A stretch of DNA of 5,857 bases, taken from Gammaproteobacteria bacterium (GTDB lineage Bacteria; Pseudomonadota; Gammaproteobacteria; Chromatiales; Chromatiaceae). Positions 1 to 5,857 of this stretch are shown piece after piece; the first letter of the stretch is position 1; every line of letters starts with the position of its first letter. Where the stretch lies: the NCBI GenBank assembly GCA_019136395.1, contig JAGVUH010000416.1, forward strand, positions 1 through 5,857, read 5' to 3'. Under the pieces are notes generated by a model. The model made no database searches, was not told where the DNA came from, and saw only the letters and a list, made by a program, of their open reading frames with translations. Position numbers and translations under genes: made by a program.

Positions 1-1
1 C

Positions 2-1390
2 CGCGCCGCCAAGGACGGGCGCCTGCGCGACCTGCCCGGCTTCGGCCCCAAGACCGAGGCCGCCCTGCGCGCCGCCCTGGAGACCCATTTCACCTCCGAA
101 CCCCGCTTCAAGCTGGCCACTGCCGCCCGCTACGCCGAGCCCCTGGTAGCCTGGCTGCGGCAGACCCCGGGTGTTGACCGGGTGGTCGTCGCCGGCAGTT
201 ACCGGCGCGGCCAGGAGACGGTTGGCGATCTCGACATCCTGGTCACCGCCGCCCAGCCCGCCGCCGCCATCGCCCGCCTGCGGGATTACGAGGAGGTGGC
301 CCAGGTCGTGGAGGCGGGGGAGACCCGGGCGACGGTCATCCTGCGCGCCGGCCTGCAGGTGGACCTGCGGGCGGTCGCGGTGGAGTGCTTCGGCGCCGCC
401 CTGCACTATTTCACCGGGGGCAAGGCCCACAACATCGCCCTGCGCACCCAGGCCCGCGCCCAGGGGCTGAAGATCAACGAGTACGGGGTCTTTCGCGGCC
501 GTCAGCGGCTGGCGGGAGAGACGGAGGAGTCGGTCTACGCCGCCCTGGGCCTGCCCTATATCCCGCCCGAGCTGCGGGAGAATCGCGGAGAGATCGAGGC
601 CGCCCGTCGCGGCCTGCTACCAGAGCTGGTGACCCTGGACGACCTGCGCGGTGACCTGCACTGCCATACCAACGCCACCGACGGCCATGCCAGCCTGCTG
701 GAGATGGTGGCCGCGGCCCGCCAACGGGGCCGCGACTACCTGGCCATCACCGACCACTCCAAGCGCCTGACCATGGCCCATGGCCTGGACAGCAGGCGGC
801 TCCTGGAGCAGATGGAAGCCATTGATCGCCTGAACGAGCGCCTGGCCAGCGAGCGTCCGGCCAGCGAAGGGGTGGCCTTCCGGGTGCTCAAGGGTATCGA
901 GGTGGACATCCTCCCGGATGGCAGTCTGGACCTGCCGGACGCGGTCCTCGGCCAGCTCGACCTGGTCGTCGCCGGGGTGCACAGCCAGTTCCATCTCAGC
1001 CGCGCCGACCAGACCCGGCGCGTCCTCAAGGCCATGGACCACCCCTACTTCACCATCCTCTCCCATCCCACCGGGCGGCTGATCGCCGAGCGCGAGCCCT
1101 ACGACATCGACATGACCCGCGTCATCCGTCAGGCCCGCGACCGGGGCTGCTATCTGGAACTCAACGCCCACCCCGAGCGCCTCGACCTCAGCGACGTCCA
1201 TTGCCAGATGGCCCGGGAGGAGGGGGTGCTGATCAGCATCGCCTCCGACGCCCACGGTATCCAGGACCTCGATGTCCTGCGTTATGGCGTCAGCCAGGCC
1301 CGCCGCGGCTGGCTGACCAAGGGCGACGTGCTCAACAGCCGCCCCCTGCAGGACCTGCTACCCCTGCTGCGGCGGACCTTTCACGGCTGA
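2..1390 (+). CDS. polX: DNA polymerase/3'-5' exonuclease PolX (family X polymerase with C-terminal PHP domain), 5'-truncated by the window edge
   Basis: Bacterial PolX fills short gaps in base-excision and break repair in the cytoplasm; its PHP domain gives Mn2+-dependent 3'-5' exonuclease and AP-endonuclease activity (family knowledge). The reading frame is open from base 2, giving 462 visible residues. The family is usually about 570-580 long, so roughly 110 N-terminal residues are outside. In order, numbered from the first visible residue: a helix-hairpin-helix LPGFGPKTE (11-19); the nucleotidyltransferase signature GSYRRG..TVGDLD (65-78) with metal-binding D76 and D78; the third catalytic Asp, D121, in VDLR; the nucleotide-pocket segment YFTGGKAHN (136-144) and NEYGVF. 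The PHP domain follows, with metal ligands H220 and H222 (DLHCH), D251-H252 (TDH), E300 (GIEVD), H327, H355 (SHP), H390 and D416/H418 (SDAHG). All catalytic residues are present, so both activities look intact. The 3' end overlaps the convergent downstream gene. Confidence 0.96.
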   Translation, partial: RAAKDGRLRDLPGFGPKTEAALRAALETHFTSEPRFKLATAARYAEPLVAWLRQTPGVDRVVVAGSYRRGQETVGDLDILVTAAQPAAAIARLRDYEEVAQVVEAGETRATVILRAGLQVDLRAVAVECFGAALHYFTGGKAHNIALRTQARAQGLKINEYGVFRGRQRLAGETEESVYAALGLPYIPPELRENRGEIEAARRGLLPELVTLDDLRGDLHCHTNATDGHASLLEMVAAARQRGRDYLAITDHSKRLTMAHGLDSRRLLEQMEAIDRLNERLASERPASEGVAFRVLKGIEVDILPDGSLDLPDAVLGQLDLVVAGVHSQFHLSRADQTRRVLKAMDHPYFTILSHPTGRLIAEREPYDIDMTRVIRQARDRGCYLELNAHPERLDLSDVHCQMAREEGVLISIASDAHGIQDLDVLRYGVSQARRGWLTKGDVLNSRPLQDLLPLLRRTFHG

Positions 1391-1996
1391 GGGCGGGTTC
1401 CCCACCCCGGCGCCAGCGCCCAGCTCCGCCACCGCTGGCCAGTGGATCTCCAGGCCGGGGATGATCGCCACCTGGGTGGGCTCATCCAGGGCACGGATGT
1501 CGGGCGCGCCATAGGTGCCATCCTCGCCTAGACGGTAGATGATCAGGACCCGGTCCACCGGGTGTAGCAACCAGTATTCCCGCACCCCATGGCGCTCGTA
1601 GAGGGCGCGCTTGCGGATCTGATCATGGGAAGCGCTGCTGGGGGAGAGGATCTCGATGATCCAGTCCGGCGCGCCCCGGCAGCCCTTGTCATCCAGTTTG
1701 CCGGGGTCGCAGATGACCGCCACGTCCGGCTGGACGACCGTGTCCACCTGGTCATCGGCTTCGTTGCGCCGCGGCAGTCGCACGTCGAAGGGGGCGACGT
1801 AGACGTGGCAAGAAGTGCCCGCCAACCTGGGATGAATCTGCGCCGCCAGTTCCACCACGAATTCCTGGTGCATCCGGGTTGGCGCCGGTGACATGGCGTA
1901 AGCCTGGCCGTCGATCAACTCCCAGCGTTCATCATCGGGCCAGTGGCAATAGTCGCCATAGGTGAAGTAATCGATTCGGGGTGCCGGTTGGGACAT
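1358..1996 (-). CDS. Uma2 family (DUF820) PD-(D/E)XK endonuclease-like protein
   Basis: A 212-residue soluble protein of the Uma2 family, restriction-endonuclease-fold proteins common in multiple copies in cyanobacteria and some proteobacteria; their biological role is not established. Family marks in order: WELIDG (25-30) followed by MSPAPTRMH (35-43); QPDVAV (89-94) with active-site D91; WIIEILSPS (112-120) with E115; D125 and K129 in the DQIRKR helix; Y133; GVREYW (137-142). The position after YWLL, usually Asp (YWIVD), is His145. I chose the ATG at 1996 because AGGAG sits 7 nt upstream. An in-frame ATG nine codons earlier (2023) has no ribosome site and would add the unlikely MNLACRSPL. 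Residues after about 190 (Gly, Ala, Pro rich) look like a non-conserved tail running into the 3' end of polX, 33 bp tail to tail. Family assignment is firm; DNA cleavage by this protein is inference. Confidence 0.9.
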   Translation of the reverse strand: MSQPAPRIDYFTYGDYCHWPDDERWELIDGQAYAMSPAPTRMHQEFVVELAAQIHPRLAGTSCHVYVAPFDVRLPRRNEADDQVDTVVQPDVAVICDPGKLDDKGCRGAPDWIIEILSPSSASHDQIRKRALYERHGVREYWLLHPVDRVLIIYRLGEDGTYGAPDIRALDEPTQVAIIPGLEIHWPAVAELGAGAGVGNPPSAVKGPPQQG

Positions 1997-2003
1997 GAGG
2001 GGA

Positions 2004-2008
2004 CTCCT
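2004..2008 (-). promoter_or_regulatory. Shine-Dalgarno site of the Uma2-family gene
   Basis: AGGAG on the minus strand, with a 7-nt spacer to the ATG at 1996. It decides that start over the in-frame ATG at 2023, which has no purine-rich site at a suitable distance. Confidence 0.75.
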
Positions 2009-2024
2009 GCAAGCCAAATTCATC

Positions 2025-2039
2025 GTCGTGGATCACGAC
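2025..2039. repeat. Inverted repeat, 6-bp arms, 3-bp spacer
   Basis: GTCGTG-GAT-CACGAC is a perfect inverted repeat. It ends 28 bp before the ATG at 1996 and would overlap the transcription start if the -10-like hexamer at 2043-2048 is real. That position suits an operator; as RNA it would be a short hairpin just upstream of the ribosome site. Function is inference. Confidence 0.4.
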
Positions 2040-2042
2040 ACC

Positions 2043-2048
2043 ATTGTA
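2043..2048 (-). promoter_or_regulatory. Possible -10 element for the Uma2-family gene
   Basis: TACAAT on the minus strand differs from TATAAT at one base and lies 46 bp before the ATG at 1996. No good -35 is present: at 16-18 bp spacing the hexamers are CCGCAA, ACCGCA and GACCGC, and the better TCGACC is 20 bp away. This is therefore a weak or activator-dependent promoter, or chance. Confidence 0.25.
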
Positions 2049-2110
2049 GCCAAAGCCTTTCTGTTTGCGGTCGAGCCAGGGAAGTCATGAGTGGCCGGCA
2101 TACACCCATG

Positions 2111-2124
2111 CACCTGGCCAGGTG
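2111..2124. repeat. Perfect 14-bp palindrome downstream of the ATPase stop codon
   Basis: CACCTGGCCAGGTG reads the same on both strands and begins 10 nt after the ATPase stop codon on the minus strand. As RNA it could form a 5-bp stem with a GGCC loop, but no T-run follows in either direction, so it is a poor intrinsic terminator. A dimeric protein-binding site or a transcript-end hairpin are alternatives. Confidence 0.45.
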
Positions 2125-2134
2125 AGGGTCGCTA

Positions 2135-4867
2135 TCAGCCGGGTGCGCTCTGGGCCCAGCGCCGCACCAGTGCCTTGCGCACCTCTTCCAGGGCGCCAAA
2201 GATCAGCGCCAGGGCCAGGATCAGCCCCCAGATGCCGGTGGGAAAGGGCTGGGTACCAAAGAGCGCCTGGCCGGGTGTCGAGTAGACGATGGCCAGCAGC
2301 AGCCCCAGTTCCAGGGCTACCCCGGTCATCAGCAGCGGACTGCCGAGGAGGGGGAAGGCCAAGGCGGACACCCGGGGGTGACGGCAGAGAAAGACGTTGA
2401 CGACCTGGGCCATCACGATCCCCGCCAGACAGGCCGTGGTGGCCTGGAGGTAGAGGGGATCCTGGACGGGCAGGACCTGGCCATAGGCCCAGCCCCCCAG
2501 GTGCAGGACGCAGAAAAAGGCCGTCAGGGAGACCGCTGCCTGCAAGGGGCCCAGCCAGAGGTAAGCCCGGGCCAGGAGGGGCCAGGACAACAGCCGCTCC
2601 TTGGCCGGGCGTGGCGGCTGGCGCATCACCTCGGGGTCGGGTTTCTCCGCCCCCAGGGCCAGGGCGGGCAGCATGTCGGTGCCCAGGTCCACCGCCAGGA
2701 TCTGGATGATGGTCAAGGGCAGGGGGATGCGCAGCAGCACGTACAGCAGGTAGGGCACCAACTCCGGCACGTTGGAGGTCAGGATGTAGGTCAGGAACTT
2801 GCGGATGTTCGCGAAGACCGCCCGGCCCTCCTCGACGGCATTGACGATGCTGGCGAAGTTGTCATCGAGGAGGATCAGGTCCGCCGCCGACTTGGCGACA
2901 TCGGTGCCCGTCAGCCCCATGGCGATGCCGATGTGGGCGGACTTGAGGGCCGGGGCGTCGTTCACCCCGTCGCCGGTGACGGCGACGATCTCGCCCTTGC
3001 GCTTCAGGGCGTTGACCACCAGCATCTTTTGCTCGGCACTGACCCGGGCGAAAAGGATCTCCGGGCTGTCCAGGGCGGTCTGGAGCTGGGCCTTGGTCAT
3101 GCGCCGCAGGGAGCCGCCGAGGATCACCTTGGGATCAGCCCCCCGGACCAGGCCGATCTCGCGGGCGATGGCCAGGGCCGTGTGGGGGTGATCCCCCGTG
3201 ACCATGATGACCTTGATCCCCGCGCCGTGGCAGCGGGCGATGGCCGCGGGGACCTCGGGGCGTGGTGGGTCGTACAGGCCGACCAGGCCGGAGAGTACCA
3301 GGCCTTCCTCCCGCGGTTTGCCAGGGGCGGGCGTCATTGGCTCCGTAGGTGCATCCATCCGCCGCCAGGCAAAGGCCAGCACGCGCAGACCGGCATCGGC
3401 CATCCGCTGCTGGGCTTGCACCTGGGCCTGGCGGGAGGCGTGATAGAGGGCCTCGATGCCCCCGTCCTCGCCCTCGATCGCCACGCACAGGGGCAAGACC
3501 GCCTCGGGGGCGCCCTTGCAATAGAGCCAGCGCGCCCCCTCCCGCTCGACGATCACCGACATCCGTCGGCGCTCATGGTCGAAGGGCAATTCCCCGACGA
3601 GCCGCATGTCGGTGAAGGTCCGGGACTGACGGCCATACTCGGTCAGGGCCAGTTCCATGGGATCCCCCAGCCAGACCGGCTGACCCTCCCGGAGGCCCCG
3701 TTTCAGGGTGTGGCACACGGCGAGGTTGCGCGGCAAGTGGTCGGGATCGGCGGCACCCGGGGCCGAGCCAGACGCCGGCCCCCTCTCCACGGACGGTAGG
3801 GGACCCTCCCAGAAGCGTCCCCGCCACCAGACCCGCCGCACGCTCATGCGGTTTTCCGTCAGGGTGCCGGTCTTGTCGCTGCAGATCACCGTCGTCGCCC
3901 CCAGGGTCTCGACCGCCGGCAGGTGGCGCACCAGGGCGTTGCGCTTGGCCATGCGCTGGGTGGCCATGGCCAGGGACAGGGTCACGGTGGGCAACAGGCC
4001 CTCGGGGACGTTGGCGACGATGATGCCGATGGCGAACATCAGGCTGGTCCAGAAGGGCAGCCCCAGCCACTGCCCCACGCCAAAGAACAGCAGCCCCAGG
4101 CCGGTGGCGAAGATCGCCACCAGCCGGGAGAGGCGGGCGATCTCCGCTTGCAGATGGGAGGGGGTCCCGCCCGCGGTCTGGGTCAGGTGGGCGATCTGGC
4201 CAAACTCGGTGTGCATGCCGGTGGCGAAGACGAGGGCCTTGCCCTCGCCGGAGACCAGGGAGGTCCCCGCCAGCAGCAGGTTGCGCATCTCCAGGGGCGG
4301 CTGGTGTTCGGGGTGCTCCGTGGCGCTCTTGGCCTTGGGCAGCGACTCGCCGGTGAGGGTGGCGGCGTTGACGCGGATGTCGGCGCTCTCGATCAGCCGG
4401 CAATCGGCGGGCACGTCATCGCCCGCCTCCAGCAGGATGATGTCGCCGGGCACCAGCCCGGCCGCGGGGAGGCTGGTCAACTGGCCATCGCGCAGCACCT
4501 TGGCCGTAGGCGGCAGCAGTTTGCTCAGGGCCTCGATGGCGCGCTCGGCACGGTACTCCTGCCAGAAGGAGAAGGTGCCGTTGATGAGGATGACCGCCAG
4601 AATGGCGGCGCCAAGCTGCCACATGCCTGTCCCCGGCTCACGGGACTCAGCGAACCAGGCCAGCGCGGCCGCCACCCAGAGGATGAGGGCGAAAAAGTGG
4701 GTAAATTCGCGCAGGAACCGGCGCCACTGGGGCTCAACGCCGATGGCGGCGAGCCGGTTTTCGCCATATTCCCGCAGCCGGCGGGCCGCCTCGGCGGCCG
4801 TCAGCCCGGTGGCGCTGGTACCCAGGCTTTGCAGGGCCTCGGCAAGGGGGAGGTTGGCAAGGTGCAT
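2135..4867 (-). CDS. Cation-transporting P-type ATPase, type IIC (Na+/K+-ATPase alpha-like)
   Basis: A complete 910-residue inner-membrane pump. It has a Cation_ATPase_N domain (about 1-50); M1-M2 (about 55-73, 83-102); actuator motif TGES (172-175); M4 with VPEGLLPTV (E289); phosphorylation site DKTGTLT (D331); nucleotide-domain KGAPE (K451); TGDHP (557-561); hinge TGDGVNDAP (D633, D637); then M5-M10. The membrane residues match animal Na,K-ATPase rather than SERCA: M5 YILTSNVPE (694-702) carries counterparts of Y771, T774, S775, N776 and E779; M6 has DLGTDM (D727, D731, for D804, D808); E853 aligns with E954; and the C-terminal EEVRK..VRR resembles the animal EVRKLIIRR. N824 replaces D926, a third-Na+-site residue. 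Na+ export, perhaps with K+ uptake, is therefore the best guess; H+ or Ca2+ cannot be excluded. No beta subunit is visible. The ATG at 4867 gives the expected N-terminus but has no clear Shine-Dalgarno sequence. Confidence 0.95.
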   Translation of the reverse strand: MHLANLPLAEALQSLGTSATGLTAAEAARRLREYGENRLAAIGVEPQWRRFLREFTHFFALILWVAAALAWFAESREPGTGMWQLGAAILAVILINGTFSFWQEYRAERAIEALSKLLPPTAKVLRDGQLTSLPAAGLVPGDIILLEAGDDVPADCRLIESADIRVNAATLTGESLPKAKSATEHPEHQPPLEMRNLLLAGTSLVSGEGKALVFATGMHTEFGQIAHLTQTAGGTPSHLQAEIARLSRLVAIFATGLGLLFFGVGQWLGLPFWTSLMFAIGIIVANVPEGLLPTVTLSLAMATQRMAKRNALVRHLPAVETLGATTVICSDKTGTLTENRMSVRRVWWRGRFWEGPLPSVERGPASGSAPGAADPDHLPRNLAVCHTLKRGLREGQPVWLGDPMELALTEYGRQSRTFTDMRLVGELPFDHERRRMSVIVEREGARWLYCKGAPEAVLPLCVAIEGEDGGIEALYHASRQAQVQAQQRMADAGLRVLAFAWRRMDAPTEPMTPAPGKPREEGLVLSGLVGLYDPPRPEVPAAIARCHGAGIKVIMVTGDHPHTALAIAREIGLVRGADPKVILGGSLRRMTKAQLQTALDSPEILFARVSAEQKMLVVNALKRKGEIVAVTGDGVNDAPALKSAHIGIAMGLTGTDVAKSAADLILLDDNFASIVNAVEEGRAVFANIRKFLTYILTSNVPELVPYLLYVLLRIPLPLTIIQILAVDLGTDMLPALALGAEKPDPEVMRQPPRPAKERLLSWPLLARAYLWLGPLQAAVSLTAFFCVLHLGGWAYGQVLPVQDPLYLQATTACLAGIVMAQVVNVFLCRHPRVSALAFPLLGSPLLMTGVALELGLLLAIVYSTPGQALFGTQPFPTGIWGLILALALIFGALEEVRKALVRRWAQSAPG

Positions 4868-4903
4868 ACAATGAGGATAGTCGGGATCTGCCAGGCGACA
4901 TGA

Positions 4904-4909
4904 ATTATG
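4904..4909 (-). promoter_or_regulatory. Possible -10 element for the P-type ATPase gene
   Basis: CATAAT on the minus strand differs from TATAAT at one base, 36 bp before the ATG at 4867. At 17-18 bp spacing the -35 position reads CCCTTC or ACCCTT, which is not TTGACA-like, and it falls within the inverted repeat at 4923-4940. The call is weak. Confidence 0.22.
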
Positions 4910-4922
4910 CTCCCCGGGCGCA

Positions 4923-4940
4923 GGGTGAAGGGTTTCACCC
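4923..4940. repeat. Inverted repeat, 7-bp arms, 4-bp spacer
   Basis: GGGTGAA-GGGT-TTCACCC is a perfect inverted repeat inside the divergent promoter region, 56 bp from the ATPase start and 60 bp from the gltS-like start. Its central location suits an operator serving both genes. It has no T-run, so it is unlikely to be a terminator. Function is inference. Confidence 0.45.
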
Positions 4941-4999
4941 CCTCCCGACGCAACGTGCGCTGTTGGTTACCTTTTCCTCACCCACTCTGAGTACAGCCC

Positions 5000-5575
5000 A
5001 TGACCGCCCCCATCAGCGAGATCTGGACCCTGATCCTGGCCGTGCTGGCCATTCGGCTCGGCATTCTGATCCATCGCCTGCTGCCGAGACTGGGGGCGTG
5101 GAATATCCCCCCCGCCATCACCGGGGGCCTCCTGCTCGCGCTGGTCGTGACCCTGGTCCGCGGCGCCTACGGGATCGAATTCGCGTTCGCCGACGGTATC
5201 CGCCAGACCCTGTTGCTGGTGTTTTTCGTCGGCGTGGGGCTCTCGGCCAAGTTCATGGCCCTCTTTCGCGGTGGCGCGGGCGTGGCGGTGGTCTGCCTGG
5301 CCATCCTGGTCACCATCAGCCTGCAAAATCTGGCGGGGGTGGCGATCGCCAGCGGCTTTGGGTTCAACCCGGCCCTGGGTCTCTTCATGGGCAGCATCCC
5401 CTTTCTCGGTGGCCATGGGACCGCCGCGGCCTGGGCCCAGGCTGTGCCGGCCCAGGACCTGACCGGCGCCCTGGAGGTGGGCATGGCCGCCGCCACGCTG
5501 GGCCTGATCGCGGGGGGACTGGTCGCGGGCCCCATCGCCTCGCGGCTGATCCATCGCAGTTTCAGGGTGGGCTAA
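5000..5575 (+). CDS. gltS: Sodium/glutamate symporter (GltS family), N-terminal half, ended by a frameshift stop
   Basis: GltS carriers import glutamate with Na+ across the inner membrane; they are about 400 residues, built of two inverted-repeat halves (family knowledge). This frame gives 191 residues covering only the first half. Visible marks: a first hydrophobic segment (8-25), NIPPAITGGLL (35-45), a segment with FFVGVGLSA (75-83), a long segment with SLQNLAG (107-113), the family signature GGHGTAAAW (137-145), the EVGMAAATLGL helix (159-169) and GGLVAGP (172-178). TAA follows at 5573-5575, just after the last helix of this half. Homologous sequence resumes in the next frame (separate entry), so this is a broken gene, a split protein or a base-calling error. 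The start ATG at 5000 has a weak GAG site 8 nt upstream. The gene is divergent from the ATPase gene. Confidence 0.8.
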   Translation: MTAPISEIWTLILAVLAIRLGILIHRLLPRLGAWNIPPAITGGLLLALVVTLVRGAYGIEFAFADGIRQTLLLVFFVGVGLSAKFMALFRGGAGVAVVCLAILVTISLQNLAGVAIASGFGFNPALGLFMGSIPFLGGHGTAAAWAQAVPAQDLTGALEVGMAAATLGLIAGGLVAGPIASRLIHRSFRVG

Positions 5576-5857
5576 CCGCTTCTCAGCCGTCTCGGGAGTA
5601 CGCCGCCGCCTCAGGCCAGGCACCCACCCACCTCACCAGCGCTGAACTCCTGAACTCGGATCGCTGGCTGGTGATCACCCTGGTGACTGCCCTGTGCCTG
5701 GCCTTGGGCGAACTGCTGCAGCAGTGGGCGGCCCAGCAGGGCCTGGTGGTGCCCGGCTTCCTGGCGGTGATGCTGGTGGCGGTGATCCTCACGAACGCGG
5801 CCGACCTGCTCGGGCACCCGGTGGATACGACGGTCGCGGACCTGACCGGCACCGTCG
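5572..5857 (+). pseudogene. gltS: GltS-family symporter, C-terminal half in a shifted frame, cut by the window edge
   Basis: Codons starting at positions equal to 1 modulo 3 are open from about 5572 to the right edge, whereas the N-terminal half uses positions equal to 2 modulo 3. The frame reads a hydrophilic linker (LTASQPSREYAAASGQAP, then THLTSAELLNSDRW) and then hydrophobic sequence WLVITLVTALCLALGELL, VPGFLAVMLVAVILTN and a stretch ending VADLTGTV. These correspond to the central loop and the first part of the second half of E. coli GltS (compare LPTFVCVLFVGVILSN, from memory). One extra base near the G-rich stretch 5565-5571 would join the two halves into one protein. There is no ATG in this frame here; the first GTG, at 5671, lies within the membrane segment, so independent translation looks unlikely. 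The 3' end is outside the window. Confidence 0.7.

Larger units (their letters stand above)
1997..2134 (-). other. Intergenic region between the ATPase gene and the Uma2-family gene
   Basis: This 138-bp gap is visibly richer in A+T than its surroundings between about 2013 and 2070. It contains a -10-like hexamer, an inverted repeat and a perfect palindrome (each listed separately) plus the ribosome site of the Uma2 gene. I find no convincing gene in it. No rho-independent terminator with a T-run is visible after the ATPase gene, so read-through from the ATPase into the Uma2 gene is possible. Confidence 0.6.
4868..4999. promoter_or_regulatory. Divergent intergenic region between the P-type ATPase and the gltS-like gene
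   Basis: These 132 bp separate two genes transcribed away from each other, so both promoters should lie here unless transcripts start inside the genes. Visible elements are a perfect 7-bp inverted repeat (4923-4940), a -10-like CATAAT on the minus strand (4904-4909), and a weak GAG ribosome site (4989-4991) 8 nt before the ATG at 5000. I found no convincing paired -35/-10 on either strand. Confidence 0.55.

Noticed and set aside
617..1255. A 212-codon minus-strand frame within polX
   Set aside because: The plus strand here encodes the conserved PHP domain with all its metal ligands. The antisense product is a low-complexity shadow.
2020..2088. A 22-codon minus-strand mini-frame whose TGA overlaps the ATG at 2023 (ATGA), resembling a coupled leader peptide
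   Set aside because: It has no ribosome site, and the ATG at 2023 is not the preferred start of the Uma2 gene, so the overlap is probably chance.
2111..2124. The palindrome as a rho-independent terminator of the ATPase gene
   Set aside because: The stem would be only 5 bp around a GGCC loop, and no T-run follows it on either strand.
2378..3799. A 473-codon open frame on the plus strand, opposite the ATPase gene
   Set aside because: It is antisense to a fully conserved P-type ATPase. Its product is a Gly/Asp/Gln/His-rich string with no recognisable domain, as expected for the complement of G+C-rich coding DNA.
3708..4903. Two further long plus-strand frames (3708-4874 and 3923-4903) opposite the 5' half of the ATPase gene
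   Set aside because: Both are compositional shadows of the ATPase: they have biased residue content and no domain or convincing ribosome site, and they overlap each other.
5643..5657. Tandem direct repeat TGAACTCC/TGAACTC as the cause of the gltS frameshift (an 8-bp duplication adds two bases modulo 3)
   Set aside because: The arithmetic fits, but the frame of the first half already stops at 5573-5575, upstream of the repeat, so this duplication alone cannot account for the break.
5583..5852. Minus-strand open frame opposite the second half of the gltS-like gene
   Set aside because: The plus-strand -1 frame gives membrane segments matching the GltS second half, whereas the minus-strand product is Arg/Ser/Thr-rich without a recognisable domain.

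Overview
The window is high-G+C bacterial DNA (about two-thirds G+C by eye, not computed), with strong third-position G/C codon use. It holds four protein-coding loci and no RNA gene, CRISPR array or insertion sequence that I can see. The gene set (PHP-domain DNA polymerase X, a solitary Uma2-family nuclease, a Na,K-ATPase-like P-type pump and a GltS-type glutamate carrier) would suit a proteobacterium. A gammaproteobacterium such as a Chromatiales purple sulfur bacterium is my guess, but nothing here fixes the lineage.

Layout. From 2 to 1390 on the plus strand runs the 3' part of polX, a repair-type DNA polymerase fused to a PHP phosphoesterase; its N-terminus lies left of the window. It converges on, and overlaps by 33 bp, a minus-strand Uma2-family endonuclease-like gene (1358-1996). 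A 138-bp gap (1997-2134) carries two inverted repeats and a weak promoter-like hexamer. Next comes a complete 910-residue minus-strand P-type ATPase (2135-4867) whose motifs and cation-binding residues match the Na+/K+-ATPase (type IIC) class. A 132-bp divergent intergenic region (4868-4999) with a perfect 7-bp inverted repeat separates it from a plus-strand gltS-like gene. That gene reads well for 191 codons (5000-5575) and then hits a stop; its second half continues in another frame from about 5572 to the right edge. It is therefore frameshifted or carries a sequencing error.

How the genes relate. polX and the Uma2 gene both act, or are predicted to act, on DNA, but they converge and share no operon. 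The ATPase and the glutamate carrier are transcribed divergently from one small region. A plausible but unproven link is sodium: the pump would export Na+ and the symporter would spend the Na+ gradient. I see no clearly new biological system. The points most worth a second look are the broken gltS-like gene, the Na,K-type pump with an Asp-to-Asn change at the residue aligned with the third Na+ site, and the inverted repeats in the two intergenic gaps.
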